A DNA stretch of 64,000 nt from Halomicrococcus gelatinilyticus (lineage in GTDB: Archaea > Halobacteriota > Halobacteria > Halobacteriales > Haladaptataceae). This document shows, piece by piece, positions 44,791 through 53,092 of this stretch (its first letter is position 1; every line of letters begins with the position of its first letter). A program made the position numbers and the translations under genes. The stretch spans positions 1,550,001-1,614,000 of the forward strand of contig CP100465.1 of NCBI GenBank assembly GCA_024227995.1, written 5' to 3'. The notes under the pieces were generated by a model. That model was not told where the DNA came from, did not search any database, and worked only from the letters and a program-made list of their open reading frames with translations.

Positions 44791-45351
44791 CTAGTCCGTT
44801 CGCGGCTCCCACTCCCCGCGCAGGAGACCGTACCAGAGCATGTCGTGGTAGTCGCCGCGGAACCACGCCGCCTCGCGCAGGGTGCCTTCGTGCTCGAACC
44901 CGAGCGATTCAAGCAAAGCGACGGAGGCCTCGTTGAAGCCCCCGGCGCGGGCGCTCAGGCGTCGGAGGTTGCGGTCCTCGAAGGCGTACCGGACCATCCG
45001 CGCCGTGGCGTCGGAGGCGTACCCCTGCCCGTGGTGTTCCGGGCCGAACCAGTAGGCCAGCTCCGCGCTGCGCGCCCGGGACGTCTCGCTCGGCCCGTAC
45101 TGCGACCCGGTCAGCGAGACGATACCCAGGGGGTCGCCGTCGACGCAGGCGAGACAGTGGACACCGTCCTCACCGGAGAGGACGTTCTCGAAGAACTCCG
45201 CGCACTGAACGCGGTTCGTCGGATCGACGTCGAGCGCCGGTCGCCACACGCGCTCGTCGTTCATCCACCGCTGGACGACGTCGACGTCCTCCTCCTCCTC
45301 GACCGGTCGGAGCGTCACCTCGTCGCCCTCCAGGAAGACTGGTCCGGGCAT
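44791..45351 (-). CDS. GNAT-family N-acetyltransferase
   Basis: A 186-residue acetyltransferase. GDEVTLRPVEEEEDVDVVQR opens the fold; the acetyl-CoA loop is GPEHHGQGYASDATARM; ARAGGFNEASVALLESLGFE completes the motif B helix. It is closest to the RimJ/RimL-type group acting on protein N-termini or small amines. The substrate cannot be read from sequence. The stop at 44791 is followed by an AT-rich, geneless gap to the small gene at 44540. Confidence 0.88.
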   Translation of the reverse strand: MPGPVFLEGDEVTLRPVEEEEDVDVVQRWMNDERVWRPALDVDPTNRVQCAEFFENVLSGEDGVHCLACVDGDPLGIVSLTGSQYGPSETSRARSAELAYWFGPEHHGQGYASDATARMVRYAFEDRNLRRLSARAGGFNEASVALLESLGFEHEGTLREAAWFRGDYHDMLWYGLLRGEWEPRTD

Positions 45352-45689
45352 ACCGCGTCGTTCGGTGCTCGCCGTGAATGCTCTTGCGTTGTTACGACGG
45401 CAGCGCACGCTGTCCACGACGGAAACCCGGTATCGCACCGGGCGACGGAGCCGCGAGCGGCCCCTGCCCGGTGCTGGACGGCCGGCCGTCGGAGTTCGCC
45501 GTGACGACCCTCCGAAGTTGGAGTACGAGTGGCCGAACGCCCGGATCACGAACAGAAGCGGCTTCGTCCGGCCGTTCCGGAAAGCCACCCGGAAACCAGC
45601 GATGAATCCTATGGCGCTATATGAAATGCAGCAAATGCGCAAGCGGGACGGTGGTGGTCACCTTGCCGAGGTCGCAGGATAGCGGGTCG
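45352..45689. other. Intergenic, no gene supported
   Basis: Mostly GC-rich DNA with Arg-rich shadow frames. A 26-codon ORF at 45602-45682 (MNPMALYEMQQMRKRDGGGH) is open but I cannot support it. Confidence 0.5.
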
Positions 45690-45938
45690 TTACCAGTGAA
45701 GCAGGTAGAGGAGGTAAACGCTGGCGCCGGTGACCAGCAGGCCGACGCCCGCGAAGCCGACCGCAGCGATGCCCGAGGAGGAGAGCGCGAGCTGCATCGA
45801 CTGGAGGCCGACCAGTGTCGTGAACGCCGCGAGGACCGTCCAGAAGACCGTCGACAGGAGCGACCGCCCCGCGTCGAGGACGCCGTCCCGTACCGCGTCC
45901 CTGATCTGCGTCTGGGTGAGTTCGTCGGATTTCACCAT
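45690..45938 (-). CDS. Small two-helix membrane protein (82 aa)
   Basis: An 82-residue protein. An N-terminal amphipathic region (DELTQTQIRDAVRDGVLDAG) is followed by two membrane helices (STVFWTVLAAFTTLVGLQSM and IAAVGFAGVGLLVTGASVYL). ATG 45938 is about 26 nt after GGTTATTG. The gene lies between the GNAT and RecJ-like genes with its own promoter. The function is unknown. Confidence 0.7.
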   Translation of the reverse strand: MVKSDELTQTQIRDAVRDGVLDAGRSLLSTVFWTVLAAFTTLVGLQSMQLALSSSGIAAVGFAGVGLLVTGASVYLLYLLHW

Positions 45939-46032
45939 CGCTGACAGCAATGACGTCGCCAGGCAATAACCTGGCGGAGCAACGACAGTCGACGAAGCGT
46001 CGACGCTTCTGCGCCGCCGCAAGGGCCCGTCG

Positions 46033-47466
46033 CTATCCCAGTTGCTCGCCGACGAGGGCGTCGACGTGCTCGACGAACGCCTCCTCCTTGCCGCGCGGAA
46101 TCGTCGCGCCGGCGGCGACGTCGTGGCCGCCGCCGTCGCCGCCGACCGCCCGCGACGCCTCGGTCATGACGGACGAGAGGTCCAGCCCCTGGCGCGTCAG
46201 CGAGGGCGTCCCCCGCGCGGAGACCTTCACCTCCTCGTCGTTCTTCGCCGCGAACGCGACGATGGGCGTGCCGCGGTCGATGCCCTCGGCACCGACGGCC
46301 ATGCCGGCGACGATGCCGACGATGGTCTCGCGGATGCGGTCGCCCGCGTCGAACCACTGGACGTGCTCCTCGCGGGTGACGCCCTCCTCCTGGACGAGCT
46401 GAACGCCTTCCGAGAGGTTGCGGCGGTGGTTCGAGAGGAGCTTGCGCGCACGGTCGAGCGCCGCAGCGCGGTCGCCGAGACAGACCGCCAGGCCGACGTC
46501 GGCGCGTTCGTAGCGTGCCGTCGCGTTGAGCAGCGTCGAGAACTCGCTGACGTCCCGGAGTTCCGTCCCCTGCGGTTCGTCGACGAGGGTGTACGTCGTC
46601 CCGACGAGCGCGTCGATCTTCTCCGCGGGGACGCCCCGGCGCATCGCCCGCTTGACGAGCGCGCTGGCGACCGTCTGCCGTTCGTCGTCGGTGAGGTCGA
46701 CCCAGCGGCGCCAGTCGCCGTTCTCACCGTTGCGGAGGTCCACGTCGAGCCCGTCGAGGAACCGGAGGACGCCGTTGCCGTCGTTGGAGATACCGGGGAT
46801 GTACACGTCGCTGGCGTACTCCAGCAGCTTCGGCAGCGGTCGCGTCTGCTTACCGTAGAGCGCGATGTCGGTGGTCGTCTCGACGACGCCAGCGTCGACG
46901 CCCTCTGCGACGATGTTCGCGTTCGCGCCGACGAGTTCGCCGTCGCTGGTCTGCATGTCGCCGACCGCGCCGACGACCGCCAGCGCGGCGAGGTCGCGGT
47001 TGCCGTCGGCGGCGTTCTCTGCTACTTCGTCCGCGAGCGCCCGCGCGAGGACGTAGCTCGCACCGGCCCCGGAGAGCTCCGAGGCGCCGTCGACGCCGAA
47101 CAGGAGCGGGTTGAGGTGGAACTCGGTGTCCGCGTCGGCCGGCTGGTGGTGGTCGGCGATGACGGGCGTGAAGTCGCCGGCCCGCTCGTGGTCGCCGATG
47201 ACGTCGAGCTGGCCGCTCCCGAAGTCCGTGAACAGGACGGTGTCGACGTCGCGCGCGGCGATGGCCGCAACCTCCTCGGCGTCGAGCTGCTTGCTGAACA
47301 CCGTCTCGAAGGGGACGCCCGCGCGTTCGAGCGCCGTGGCGGCGATGGCGGCGCTCGTCAGGCCGTCCGCGTCGATGTGAGACGCGAGCAACACCTCGTC
47401 GGCCTCGCGCAACCGGTCCGCACAGGCGTGCGCGCGGTCGGCCATCTCGGGAACGGGACTGCTCAT
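46033..47466 (-). CDS. DHH-family single-strand exonuclease (RecJ/GAN-like)
   Basis: A 477-codon gene (476 residues plus stop). The DHH domain motifs are visible: HIDADGLTSAAIAATAL (motif I), LFTDFGSGQ (II), VIADHHQPADADTEF (DHH, motif III) and VVGAVGDMQTSDG (IV). The DHHA1-like C-terminus ends with GGDGGGHDVAAGATIPRG, the family's nucleic-acid-binding signature. It probably degrades single-stranded DNA or RNA ends in repair or at replication forks (archaeal GAN/RecJ). ATG 47466 is 26 nt after GGTTTAAATG. All catalytic motifs are intact. Confidence 0.92.
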   Translation of the reverse strand: MSSPVPEMADRAHACADRLREADEVLLASHIDADGLTSAAIAATALERAGVPFETVFSKQLDAEEVAAIAARDVDTVLFTDFGSGQLDVIGDHERAGDFTPVIADHHQPADADTEFHLNPLLFGVDGASELSGAGASYVLARALADEVAENAADGNRDLAALAVVGAVGDMQTSDGELVGANANIVAEGVDAGVVETTTDIALYGKQTRPLPKLLEYASDVYIPGISNDGNGVLRFLDGLDVDLRNGENGDWRRWVDLTDDERQTVASALVKRAMRRGVPAEKIDALVGTTYTLVDEPQGTELRDVSEFSTLLNATARYERADVGLAVCLGDRAAALDRARKLLSNHRRNLSEGVQLVQEEGVTREEHVQWFDAGDRIRETIVGIVAGMAVGAEGIDRGTPIVAFAAKNDEEVKVSARGTPSLTRQGLDLSSVMTEASRAVGGDGGGHDVAAGATIPRGKEEAFVEHVDALVGEQLG

Positions 47467-47813
47467 CGCTCGGTCCTTGGCGCGTCCCGGCATTTAAACC
47501 TGCGTCTCGTGCGGCAGGACGAAAGGGGCAAGATGGAGGGGCGGGACGGAGGCGGGGATGGGCGGAGGCAGCGAGACGGAGGCGGCGGAACGGAGAGGTG
47601 GTCAGCCGCGCGGGCGCGAACAAAAAGGGTGGACATGCGAACCCCCACGCACACGGCGTCCAGCGGAGTAGGGGCGACCGGGTGCGGCCTGCCACCGCAT
47701 TCCAGAGTGGACGCCGCTGTGGGTCGGGGCCGGTCCGCAGAATCCTGCAGCGTGGTGACCGGGAGGGAAACGGCGCTCTCCGGGTCTTCTCGTCTCCCGC
47801 CGCCGCGTCCGGG
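47467..47813. other. Intergenic region with strongly purine/G-rich tract
   Basis: 47510-47600 is almost purely G/A on the plus strand with several runs of three or four G, lying just upstream of the exonuclease promoter. No gene is supported; frames are Arg/Pro/Gly-rich. Confidence 0.6.
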
Positions 47814-47969
47814 TCAGGGTTCGAACGGCAGGTCCTGTGGGTTCTCGGCGACGACCCACCAGTGGTAGTCCTCCTTCGGATGTCTGCGTTCCACGTGCTC
47901 CTCGAGCGGCTGCTCGTCGTCGAAGTCGCGGCCGCAGAGGTTGCAGCGGTGGTGTCGTTTCGGTGCCAT
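47814..47969 (-). CDS. C2H2 zinc-finger mini-protein (51 aa)
   Basis: A 51-residue protein with one classical C2H2 finger: CNLCGRDFDDEQPLEEHVER followed by RH (Cys-x2-Cys ... His-x4-His). A conserved tail (KEDYHWWVVAENPQDLPFEP) follows. ATG 47969 is about 26 nt after GATTTTAC on the minus strand. Single-finger haloarchaeal proteins may bind nucleic acid or protein. The function is unknown. Confidence 0.82.
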   Translation of the reverse strand: MAPKRHHRCNLCGRDFDDEQPLEEHVERRHPKEDYHWWVVAENPQDLPFEP

Positions 47970-48064
47970 GGCCTCTGCACGCCGTACCGGTAGTAAAATC
48001 TCCTGCCCGAACGGTGTCCCGCGGTCGCGATCCGCGAGTGACGGGCTGGTGGACCTCGCCGGAG

Positions 48065-48688
48065 TCAGCAGACCGGTTTCGGGTTCACGCCCATCGACTC
48101 CAGCGACCGGGTGTACTCGTCGTAGGCCGCCTCGATGGCGCCGGTGGCGGCGTCGCGGGCGCGCTCCCAGTCCTCGTCGCCCTCGCAGCGGTCGGCGAGC
48201 ACGGCCAGCGCACGCTCGCGCTGTTCGTCGAGGTCGCCTTTCAGGTCGCGGAACAGTTGCGCCGTCTGCGGGTCGGCCTGGCCGGTGAAGAAGCCGACCA
48301 TCTGCCCTTTCGACTGCTCGCTGGCGAGCGTGCGCCCGACGAATCCGCCGAGGCGGGCGACGGTGTCCTCCTGCTCGCGGAGGAACTCGTGGACCGCCGG
48401 CACCGCGCCGGGGTCGTGGTCGGAGAGGTCCGCGACGACTCGTTCGTAGTGGTCGCGCTCGGTGTCGGCGACGCTCGCGAACAGTGCGCTGACGTCGCCA
48501 GCCTCCGCGTCGGCCCACGTCTCGAACGTCCGCCGGGCGGCGTGCTCGGCGTCGGCCGCGGCCCGGTACACCTCGTCGGCGTCCATCTCGCCGCCGGTCG
48601 CGGCGTACAGCGACTTCGACGACCCGAGACGCGACAGGGCGGTCTCGGCGTCGTCGCGGACCGTGCTGACGAACTGATCTGCGTCCAT
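48065..48688 (-). CDS. Rubrerythrin-like di-iron four-helix protein
   Basis: A 207-residue protein. The helices carry Glu and ExxH-like patterns: AADAEHAARRTFETWADAE, then SVADTERDHYERVVADLSDH and VHEFLREQEDTVARL. This resembles ferritin-like/rubrerythrin domains but lacks a rubredoxin Cys domain. It could protect against peroxide like Prx and KatG. ATG 48688 is the first plausible start (MDADQFVSTVRDDAETALSR). The iron ligands should be verified by alignment. Confidence 0.72.
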   Translation of the reverse strand: MDADQFVSTVRDDAETALSRLGSSKSLYAATGGEMDADEVYRAAADAEHAARRTFETWADAEAGDVSALFASVADTERDHYERVVADLSDHDPGAVPAVHEFLREQEDTVARLGGFVGRTLASEQSKGQMVGFFTGQADPQTAQLFRDLKGDLDEQRERALAVLADRCEGDEDWERARDAATGAIEAAYDEYTRSLESMGVNPKPVC

Positions 48689-48789
48689 GCGCCGGCGTAC
48701 GGCCGCGTCCGGCTTGTACTCTCCGCTCGCGGTGGTCGTGAAATCTCGCCGGCGCGGCCGGGAGGAGGACGGGGTGAGAAGGCAGGTTG

Positions 48790-49005
48790 CTACCGGGCGT
48801 CGTCGAGAGAGACGCACAGGTCCGCGTCGGCCGATATCCACTCGGCCATCCGTTCCAGTCGCGTCGCGTCCGTCGGGAAGATGGTGCATCGGTCGGGCAT
48901 CCCGTCGTATTCGACGACGACGGAATCCAGTTCGAAGACTCGCTCGCGGACGGCTTCGCGTTCCGCGTCGGCGGACGTGTCGAGAGTGTCGGTGGTGCCG
49001 GACAT
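48790..49005 (-). CDS. Small haloarchaeal protein (71 aa), unknown
   Basis: A 71-residue acidic protein (MSGTTDTLDTSADAEREAVR; ELDSVVVEYDGMPDRCTIFP). One Cys and no zinc motif. The core VVVEYDGMPDRCTIFP...RMAEWISAD recurs in haloarchaeal small proteins that I remember only as hypothetical. An in-frame TTG at 49062 could extend it, but ATG 49005 is preferred. The function is unknown. Confidence 0.65.
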   Translation of the reverse strand: MSGTTDTLDTSADAEREAVRERVFELDSVVVEYDGMPDRCTIFPTDATRLERMAEWISADADLCVSLDDAR

Positions 49006-49164
49006 GATGACCTCGGGCAGCGTCGGGTGACGCCTCACTACGTAGATTCGGGGGACACTCAATAACCGCTGCTAGTTGTTCTCGATAGCGGTCTATAGCT
49101 GTACGTCCGGGTTCCGACCGTCACCGCGGGAAGCGGGGATACGAGCCAGCGGTGGGCGTCCTCG

Positions 49165-50031
49165 TCACTCCTCGCTGCCGGTCTCGACGGGGGCGTCGAC
49201 GAGGTTGCCCCACTCGGTCCACGAGCCGTCGTAGTTGGTGACGTCGTCGTAACCGAGCAGTTCCGACAGCGCGAACCACGCGATGGAGGAGCGCTCGCCG
49301 ATGCGGCAGTAGGTGACGACCTCCTGGTCGTCGGTGATGCCGGCGTCCTCGTAGAGTTCGCGGAGTTCGTCCGCCGACTTGAACCGACCGTCGTCGTCGA
49401 CCGTCGCGGCCCACGAGACGTTCGTCGCGCCGGGGACGTGGCCGCCGCGCTGGGCAGTCTCCTGGAGTCCCGGCGGCGCGAGCACCTCGCCGCTGAACTC
49501 CTCGGGGCTGCGGACGTCGACGAGGGGGACGCCGCGGTCGATGGCCGTCTCGACGTCGTCGCGGTAGGCGCGGACGCCCTCGAACGGCCCGCGGGCGTCG
49601 TAGCCGACGGTGGGGTAGGTCGGCTCCTCGTCGGTCGTCGGGTAGTCGTTGTCGAGCCAGTAGTCGCGGCTGCCGTCGAGCAGGCGTACGTCCTCGTGGC
49701 CGTAGTACGTGAACTGCCAGTAGGCGTAGGCGGCGAACCAGTTCGAGTTGTCGCCGTAGAGGACGACGGTGGAGTCGGGGGCGATGCCGTGACTGCCCAG
49801 CAGTTCCTCGAAGTCCTCCCTGTCGAGGATGTCGCGGCGGGTCTGGTCCTGGAGCTGCGTCTCCCAGTTGAACCCGACGGCGCCGGGCGCGTGCGCCTCG
49901 TCGTAGGCTTCCGTGTCGACGTCCACCTCGACGAGTCGGTACTCGGGATCGTCGCTCTGGAACGCGTCGAGTCGGTCGACGACCCAGTCGGCGGTGACGA
50001 GCACGTCGTTCGCGTAGTCGGTGTCGCTCAT
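49165..50031 (-). CDS. Thiosulfate/3-mercaptopyruvate sulfurtransferase (two rhodanese domains)
   Basis: A 288-residue sulfurtransferase. Domain 1 (about 10-130) is catalytically inactive; domain 2 holds the active Cys in VVTYCRIGERSSIAWFAL. The CRIGERS loop is of the thiosulfate-sulfurtransferase type. It moves sulfane sulfur to thiol acceptors or cyanide. Length matches the family. It is divergent from a second rhodanese gene (50313) across 281 nt. There is no signal peptide, so it is cytosolic. Confidence 0.93.
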   Translation of the reverse strand: MSDTDYANDVLVTADWVVDRLDAFQSDDPEYRLVEVDVDTEAYDEAHAPGAVGFNWETQLQDQTRRDILDREDFEELLGSHGIAPDSTVVLYGDNSNWFAAYAYWQFTYYGHEDVRLLDGSRDYWLDNDYPTTDEEPTYPTVGYDARGPFEGVRAYRDDVETAIDRGVPLVDVRSPEEFSGEVLAPPGLQETAQRGGHVPGATNVSWAATVDDDGRFKSADELRELYEDAGITDDQEVVTYCRIGERSSIAWFALSELLGYDDVTNYDGSWTEWGNLVDAPVETGSEE

Positions 50032-50312
50032 GCGGCCTATCGTTCGGAAGCCGGGCGTATAGCCCTGTCAGCCCCGGAGATTCGCGCCAGTGGTCTCCGG
50101 TCGCGGCAAGGCGGGCCGCCACCGCCGACGTCGCGGCGCGTCGCTGCCCCGCCGGCGAGCGAGCGACGGCGGGCCACCGCCGTCGCGCCGCCCTCGCGAC
50201 CCGCGACCGACCCGCGCCCCGGAAAGCGGCAATCCGTGCCGGCGTCTCGTGCAAGCGGCGGATTCCCGCGGAACCCGGAGTGCTAAGACGGGAGGGCGGC
50301 AATCCCGGTTCG

Positions 50313-51110
50313 ATGCACGACAGCGTCGTGGCGAGTGCCGACTGGCTCGCCGAGCGACTGACGGACGCGGACGTGACGGTGGTGGACGTGCGCGACGCGT
50401 GGGAGTACGACGGCATCGGCCACCTCCCCGGCGCGGTCAACGTCCCGTTCGACCGGTTCCGGGCGGCCGACGGGGACGACGTGGGGATGCTCCCCGGCGT
50501 CGACCGATGGGCGGACCTGCTGAGCGAGGCGGGCGTCGCGAACGGCGACACCCTCGTGGCGTACGACGACACCCACGGCGTGTTCGCCGCGCGCTTCCTC
50601 GTCACCGCGGAACTGTACGGCCACGACGACTGCCGACTGCTCGACGGCGACTTCAGCGCGTGGACCCGCGAACACGAGACGACGACCGAGGTGCCGGCGG
50701 TCGAGCCGACGACGTACGAACCGTCGAGACCCGCTGACGGGCCGCTGGTGGACCGCGAGGCGGTCGAGCGCGCCGCCGAGGACGACGAGACGGCGCTCGT
50801 CGACGCCCGCAGTCCGGAGGAGTACGCCGACGGCCACATCCCCGGCGCGGTGAACCTGGAGTGGCGGGAGTTCGTCGACGAGGAGACGCGAGGACTGAAA
50901 CCGCGGGCCGAACTCGACGCCGTCCTCGCCGACCACGGCGTCACCGACGACCGCCGGGTCGTCCTCTACTGCAACACCGCGAGGCGTATCAGCCACACGT
51001 ACGTCGTCCTGTCTTCGCTCGGATACGACGACCTCGGGTTCTACGAGGGGAGCGTCAGGGAGTGGACCGAGACGGGCGGCACCCTCCAGACCCAGGACGG
51101 AAATCGATGA
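50313..51110 (+). CDS. Sulfurtransferase paralogue (two rhodanese domains)
   Basis: A 265-residue two-domain rhodanese. DARSPEEYADGHIPGAVNLE and the active-site loop VVLYCNTARRISHTYVVLSS (Cys-Asn-Thr-Ala-Arg-Arg) sit in domain 2. The loop differs from the CRIGERS loop of the neighbouring paralogue, so substrate preference probably differs. ATG 50313 is preferred because the upstream codons are outside the fold. It diverges from the other rhodanese gene; the pair probably arose by duplication. Confidence 0.92.
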   Translation: MHDSVVASADWLAERLTDADVTVVDVRDAWEYDGIGHLPGAVNVPFDRFRAADGDDVGMLPGVDRWADLLSEAGVANGDTLVAYDDTHGVFAARFLVTAELYGHDDCRLLDGDFSAWTREHETTTEVPAVEPTTYEPSRPADGPLVDREAVERAAEDDETALVDARSPEEYADGHIPGAVNLEWREFVDEETRGLKPRAELDAVLADHGVTDDRRVVLYCNTARRISHTYVVLSSLGYDDLGFYEGSVREWTETGGTLQTQDGNR

Positions 51111-51367
51111 TTCCCCGCTCGTTTCGGCGACGATCGACCCGCTAGACCCTCGTTGAGACCGGGTTCACGCTCCGGGGCCTGCCCCCGCAGTAACGGTCGT
51201 AGAGGCGTCGCCAACGTGGAATACCGGCGAGTATCGAGCGGTGTACCGGGGGCGATTTTTCGGGGGTCGAACCCTAACCGGGATAGTTTCGCGTTAGGCT
51301 TCAAAACAGTCGAGACCCTTTATCTAAGGCTCCGGCATATAGCGTGATACCCCGGGAGGGGAAAAGG

Positions 51368-51832
51368 ATGAACGAGAAGAAACAACCAGACACAGAGGAC
51401 GTCGATTCGGAAGAACGACGGTCGTTCATGAAGAAGGGCGCGCTCGCAACGGGCGGGCTCGCGCTGGGACTCGGTAGCATGGGCAGCGCCTCCGCCCAGG
51501 AAGGGCAGGCGCTGGTGTACACGTACGACTACCACCCCGGCACGCAGTTCCGCGTCGTGAACCAGCTGGAGCAGACCACGACCGTCCGCCTGCTGCGCCG
51601 CCCCGGTGGCGGCACCGTCCCGGAGATCTCGCAGCCGGACGACTACAACGGGTACATCGTCCGCTACCTGATCGGCGGCGACGGCAATCAGGGCCAGATC
51701 ACCACGTTCGTGTTCGGTGAGAACCTGAACCTGAGCCAGGGCGACACGCGCCGGTTCAGCGGCGATGCCTCGGTCTTCAGCAGCGACCTGAACCTGCTCA
51801 GCACCAACGTTCAGGGCGGCGGCGGCAACTAA
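51368..51832 (+). CDS. Tat-exported protein of unknown function
   Basis: A 154-residue precursor. The N-terminus has a twin-arginine signal, EERRSFMKKGALATGGLALG, with cleavage probably after ASAQ. The mature part (about 100 residues) is beta-rich (ALVYTYDYHPGTQFRVVNQL). Unlike most genes here it seems to have a leader: a CTTTATCT box at about 51319 puts the TSS near 51347, and GGGAGGGG at 51354-51361 is a good Shine-Dalgarno 7-8 nt before the ATG. It is probably secreted or wall-associated. Confidence 0.75.
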   Translation: MNEKKQPDTEDVDSEERRSFMKKGALATGGLALGLGSMGSASAQEGQALVYTYDYHPGTQFRVVNQLEQTTTVRLLRRPGGGTVPEISQPDDYNGYIVRYLIGGDGNQGQITTFVFGENLNLSQGDTRRFSGDASVFSSDLNLLSTNVQGGGGN

Positions 51833-51985
51833 CGCCGCTCGTCGTTTTCCGGTAGCCGAGAAGAGTCGAACAGTCCACGTTTTTTCGCCGACGACGGCCG
51901 GCAGAGCGACCAGCGTCGCGACGAACAGTCGTCGGGCGGCCACGTACCACGGTCGTTAAGTACCACCGCCTGAAACCACCGAGTA

Positions 51986-53092
51986 ATGAGACGGCGCACG
52001 TTCCTCACGGCTGGTAGTGCCGCGCTCGCCGGACTCGCGGGCTGCATCGGTTCCGGCGGTTCGGACGGGTCGGACACGACCACCTCGACGACGGCGAACA
52101 CGACCGCCCAGACCGAACCGAGCGGCACGCTGAACGTCGCCACGTACAGTTCGTTCGTCGACGCGCCGAGCTCCTCGCCCGGCAAGTGGGTGAAACGGCA
52201 GTTCGAGAAGGAGTACCCGAAGGCGACGCTCGAGTGGCAGACGCCGGACAACGAGGTGAACCACTTCCTCCAGCGGAAGGTCCAGGGCCTCGACGTGACG
52301 ACCGACGTCTACGTCGGCCTGAACGTCGACCACCTCATCACCATCGACGAGAAACTCGGAAACAGGAATCTGTTCGTCCCGATGGCCGACTCGCTGTCGA
52401 ACTACGGCCACGTCAAGGACGGGCTCACCTTCGACCCCGACGGGCGCGCCATCCCTTACGACACGGGATACGTCAGCGTCGTCTACGACGGGACGACGGT
52501 CGACGACCCGGGGACGTTCGACGCGCTGGCGGGCGAGTACGCGGACGACCTCATCGTCGAGAACGCCCAGCAGGCCGCGACGGGGCGTGCGTTCCTGCTG
52601 TGGACCGTCCACGAGTACGGCCCGGACGGCTACCTCGACTACTGGAAACGGATGACCGGGAACGGCGTCAAGATCCTCGGCTCGTGGGACGCCGCCTACA
52701 CCGCCTACTCGAACGGCGAGCGCCCCATCGTCGTCTCCTACTCGACCGACCGGGTGTACGCCCACCGCGAGGAGGGCGTGAACATGGAGAAACACCGCAT
52801 CGGCTTCCCGAACGACCAGGGGTACGCCAACCCCGAGGGGATGGCGAAGTTCGCCGACGCGAAGAACCCGAAGCTCGCCGACGCCTTCCTCGAGTTCATG
52901 CTCTCGAAGCCGGTCCAGTCGAAGATTCCGACGCTCAACGTCCAGTTCCCTGCGACCGACCACGCGGAGCCGGGCGAGGAGTTCCGCAAGTACGCGAAGG
53001 AGCCCGACCAGCCCGTCACCTACTCCTACGACGAGTTGAAGGGCAACGTCGAGGAGTGGGTCGAGCAGTGGGCGCGCCAGGTGGCCAGGTAG
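51986..53092 (+). CDS. thiB: Thiamine-type ABC transporter substrate-binding lipoprotein
   Basis: A 368-residue lipoprotein. RRRTFLTAGSAALAGLAGC is a Tat signal with lipobox ending at Cys20, typical of haloarchaeal lipoproteins. The periplasmic-binding-protein fold (GTLNVATYSSFVDAPSS) and DVYVGLNVDHLITIDEKLGN match ThiB, the thiamine/TPP receptor. An acidic Thr/Gly spacer follows the lipid anchor. GTTAAGTAC lies about 28 nt upstream. The permease starts directly after its stop codon, so the three thi genes form an operon. No TPP riboswitch was recognised upstream. Confidence 0.88.
   Translation: MRRRTFLTAGSAALAGLAGCIGSGGSDGSDTTTSTTANTTAQTEPSGTLNVATYSSFVDAPSSSPGKWVKRQFEKEYPKATLEWQTPDNEVNHFLQRKVQGLDVTTDVYVGLNVDHLITIDEKLGNRNLFVPMADSLSNYGHVKDGLTFDPDGRAIPYDTGYVSVVYDGTTVDDPGTFDALAGEYADDLIVENAQQAATGRAFLLWTVHEYGPDGYLDYWKRMTGNGVKILGSWDAAYTAYSNGERPIVVSYSTDRVYAHREEGVNMEKHRIGFPNDQGYANPEGMAKFADAKNPKLADAFLEFMLSKPVQSKIPTLNVQFPATDHAEPGEEFRKYAKEPDQPVTYSYDELKGNVEEWVEQWARQVAR

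Noticed and set aside
45602..45682. 26-codon ORF MNPMALYEMQQMRKRDGGGH
   Set aside because: No promoter box at the correct distance and atypical composition; cannot be supported.
51840..51985. TPP riboswitch upstream of the thiamine-type transporter
   Set aside because: The conserved TPP aptamer words are not recognisable and the transcript appears leaderless.
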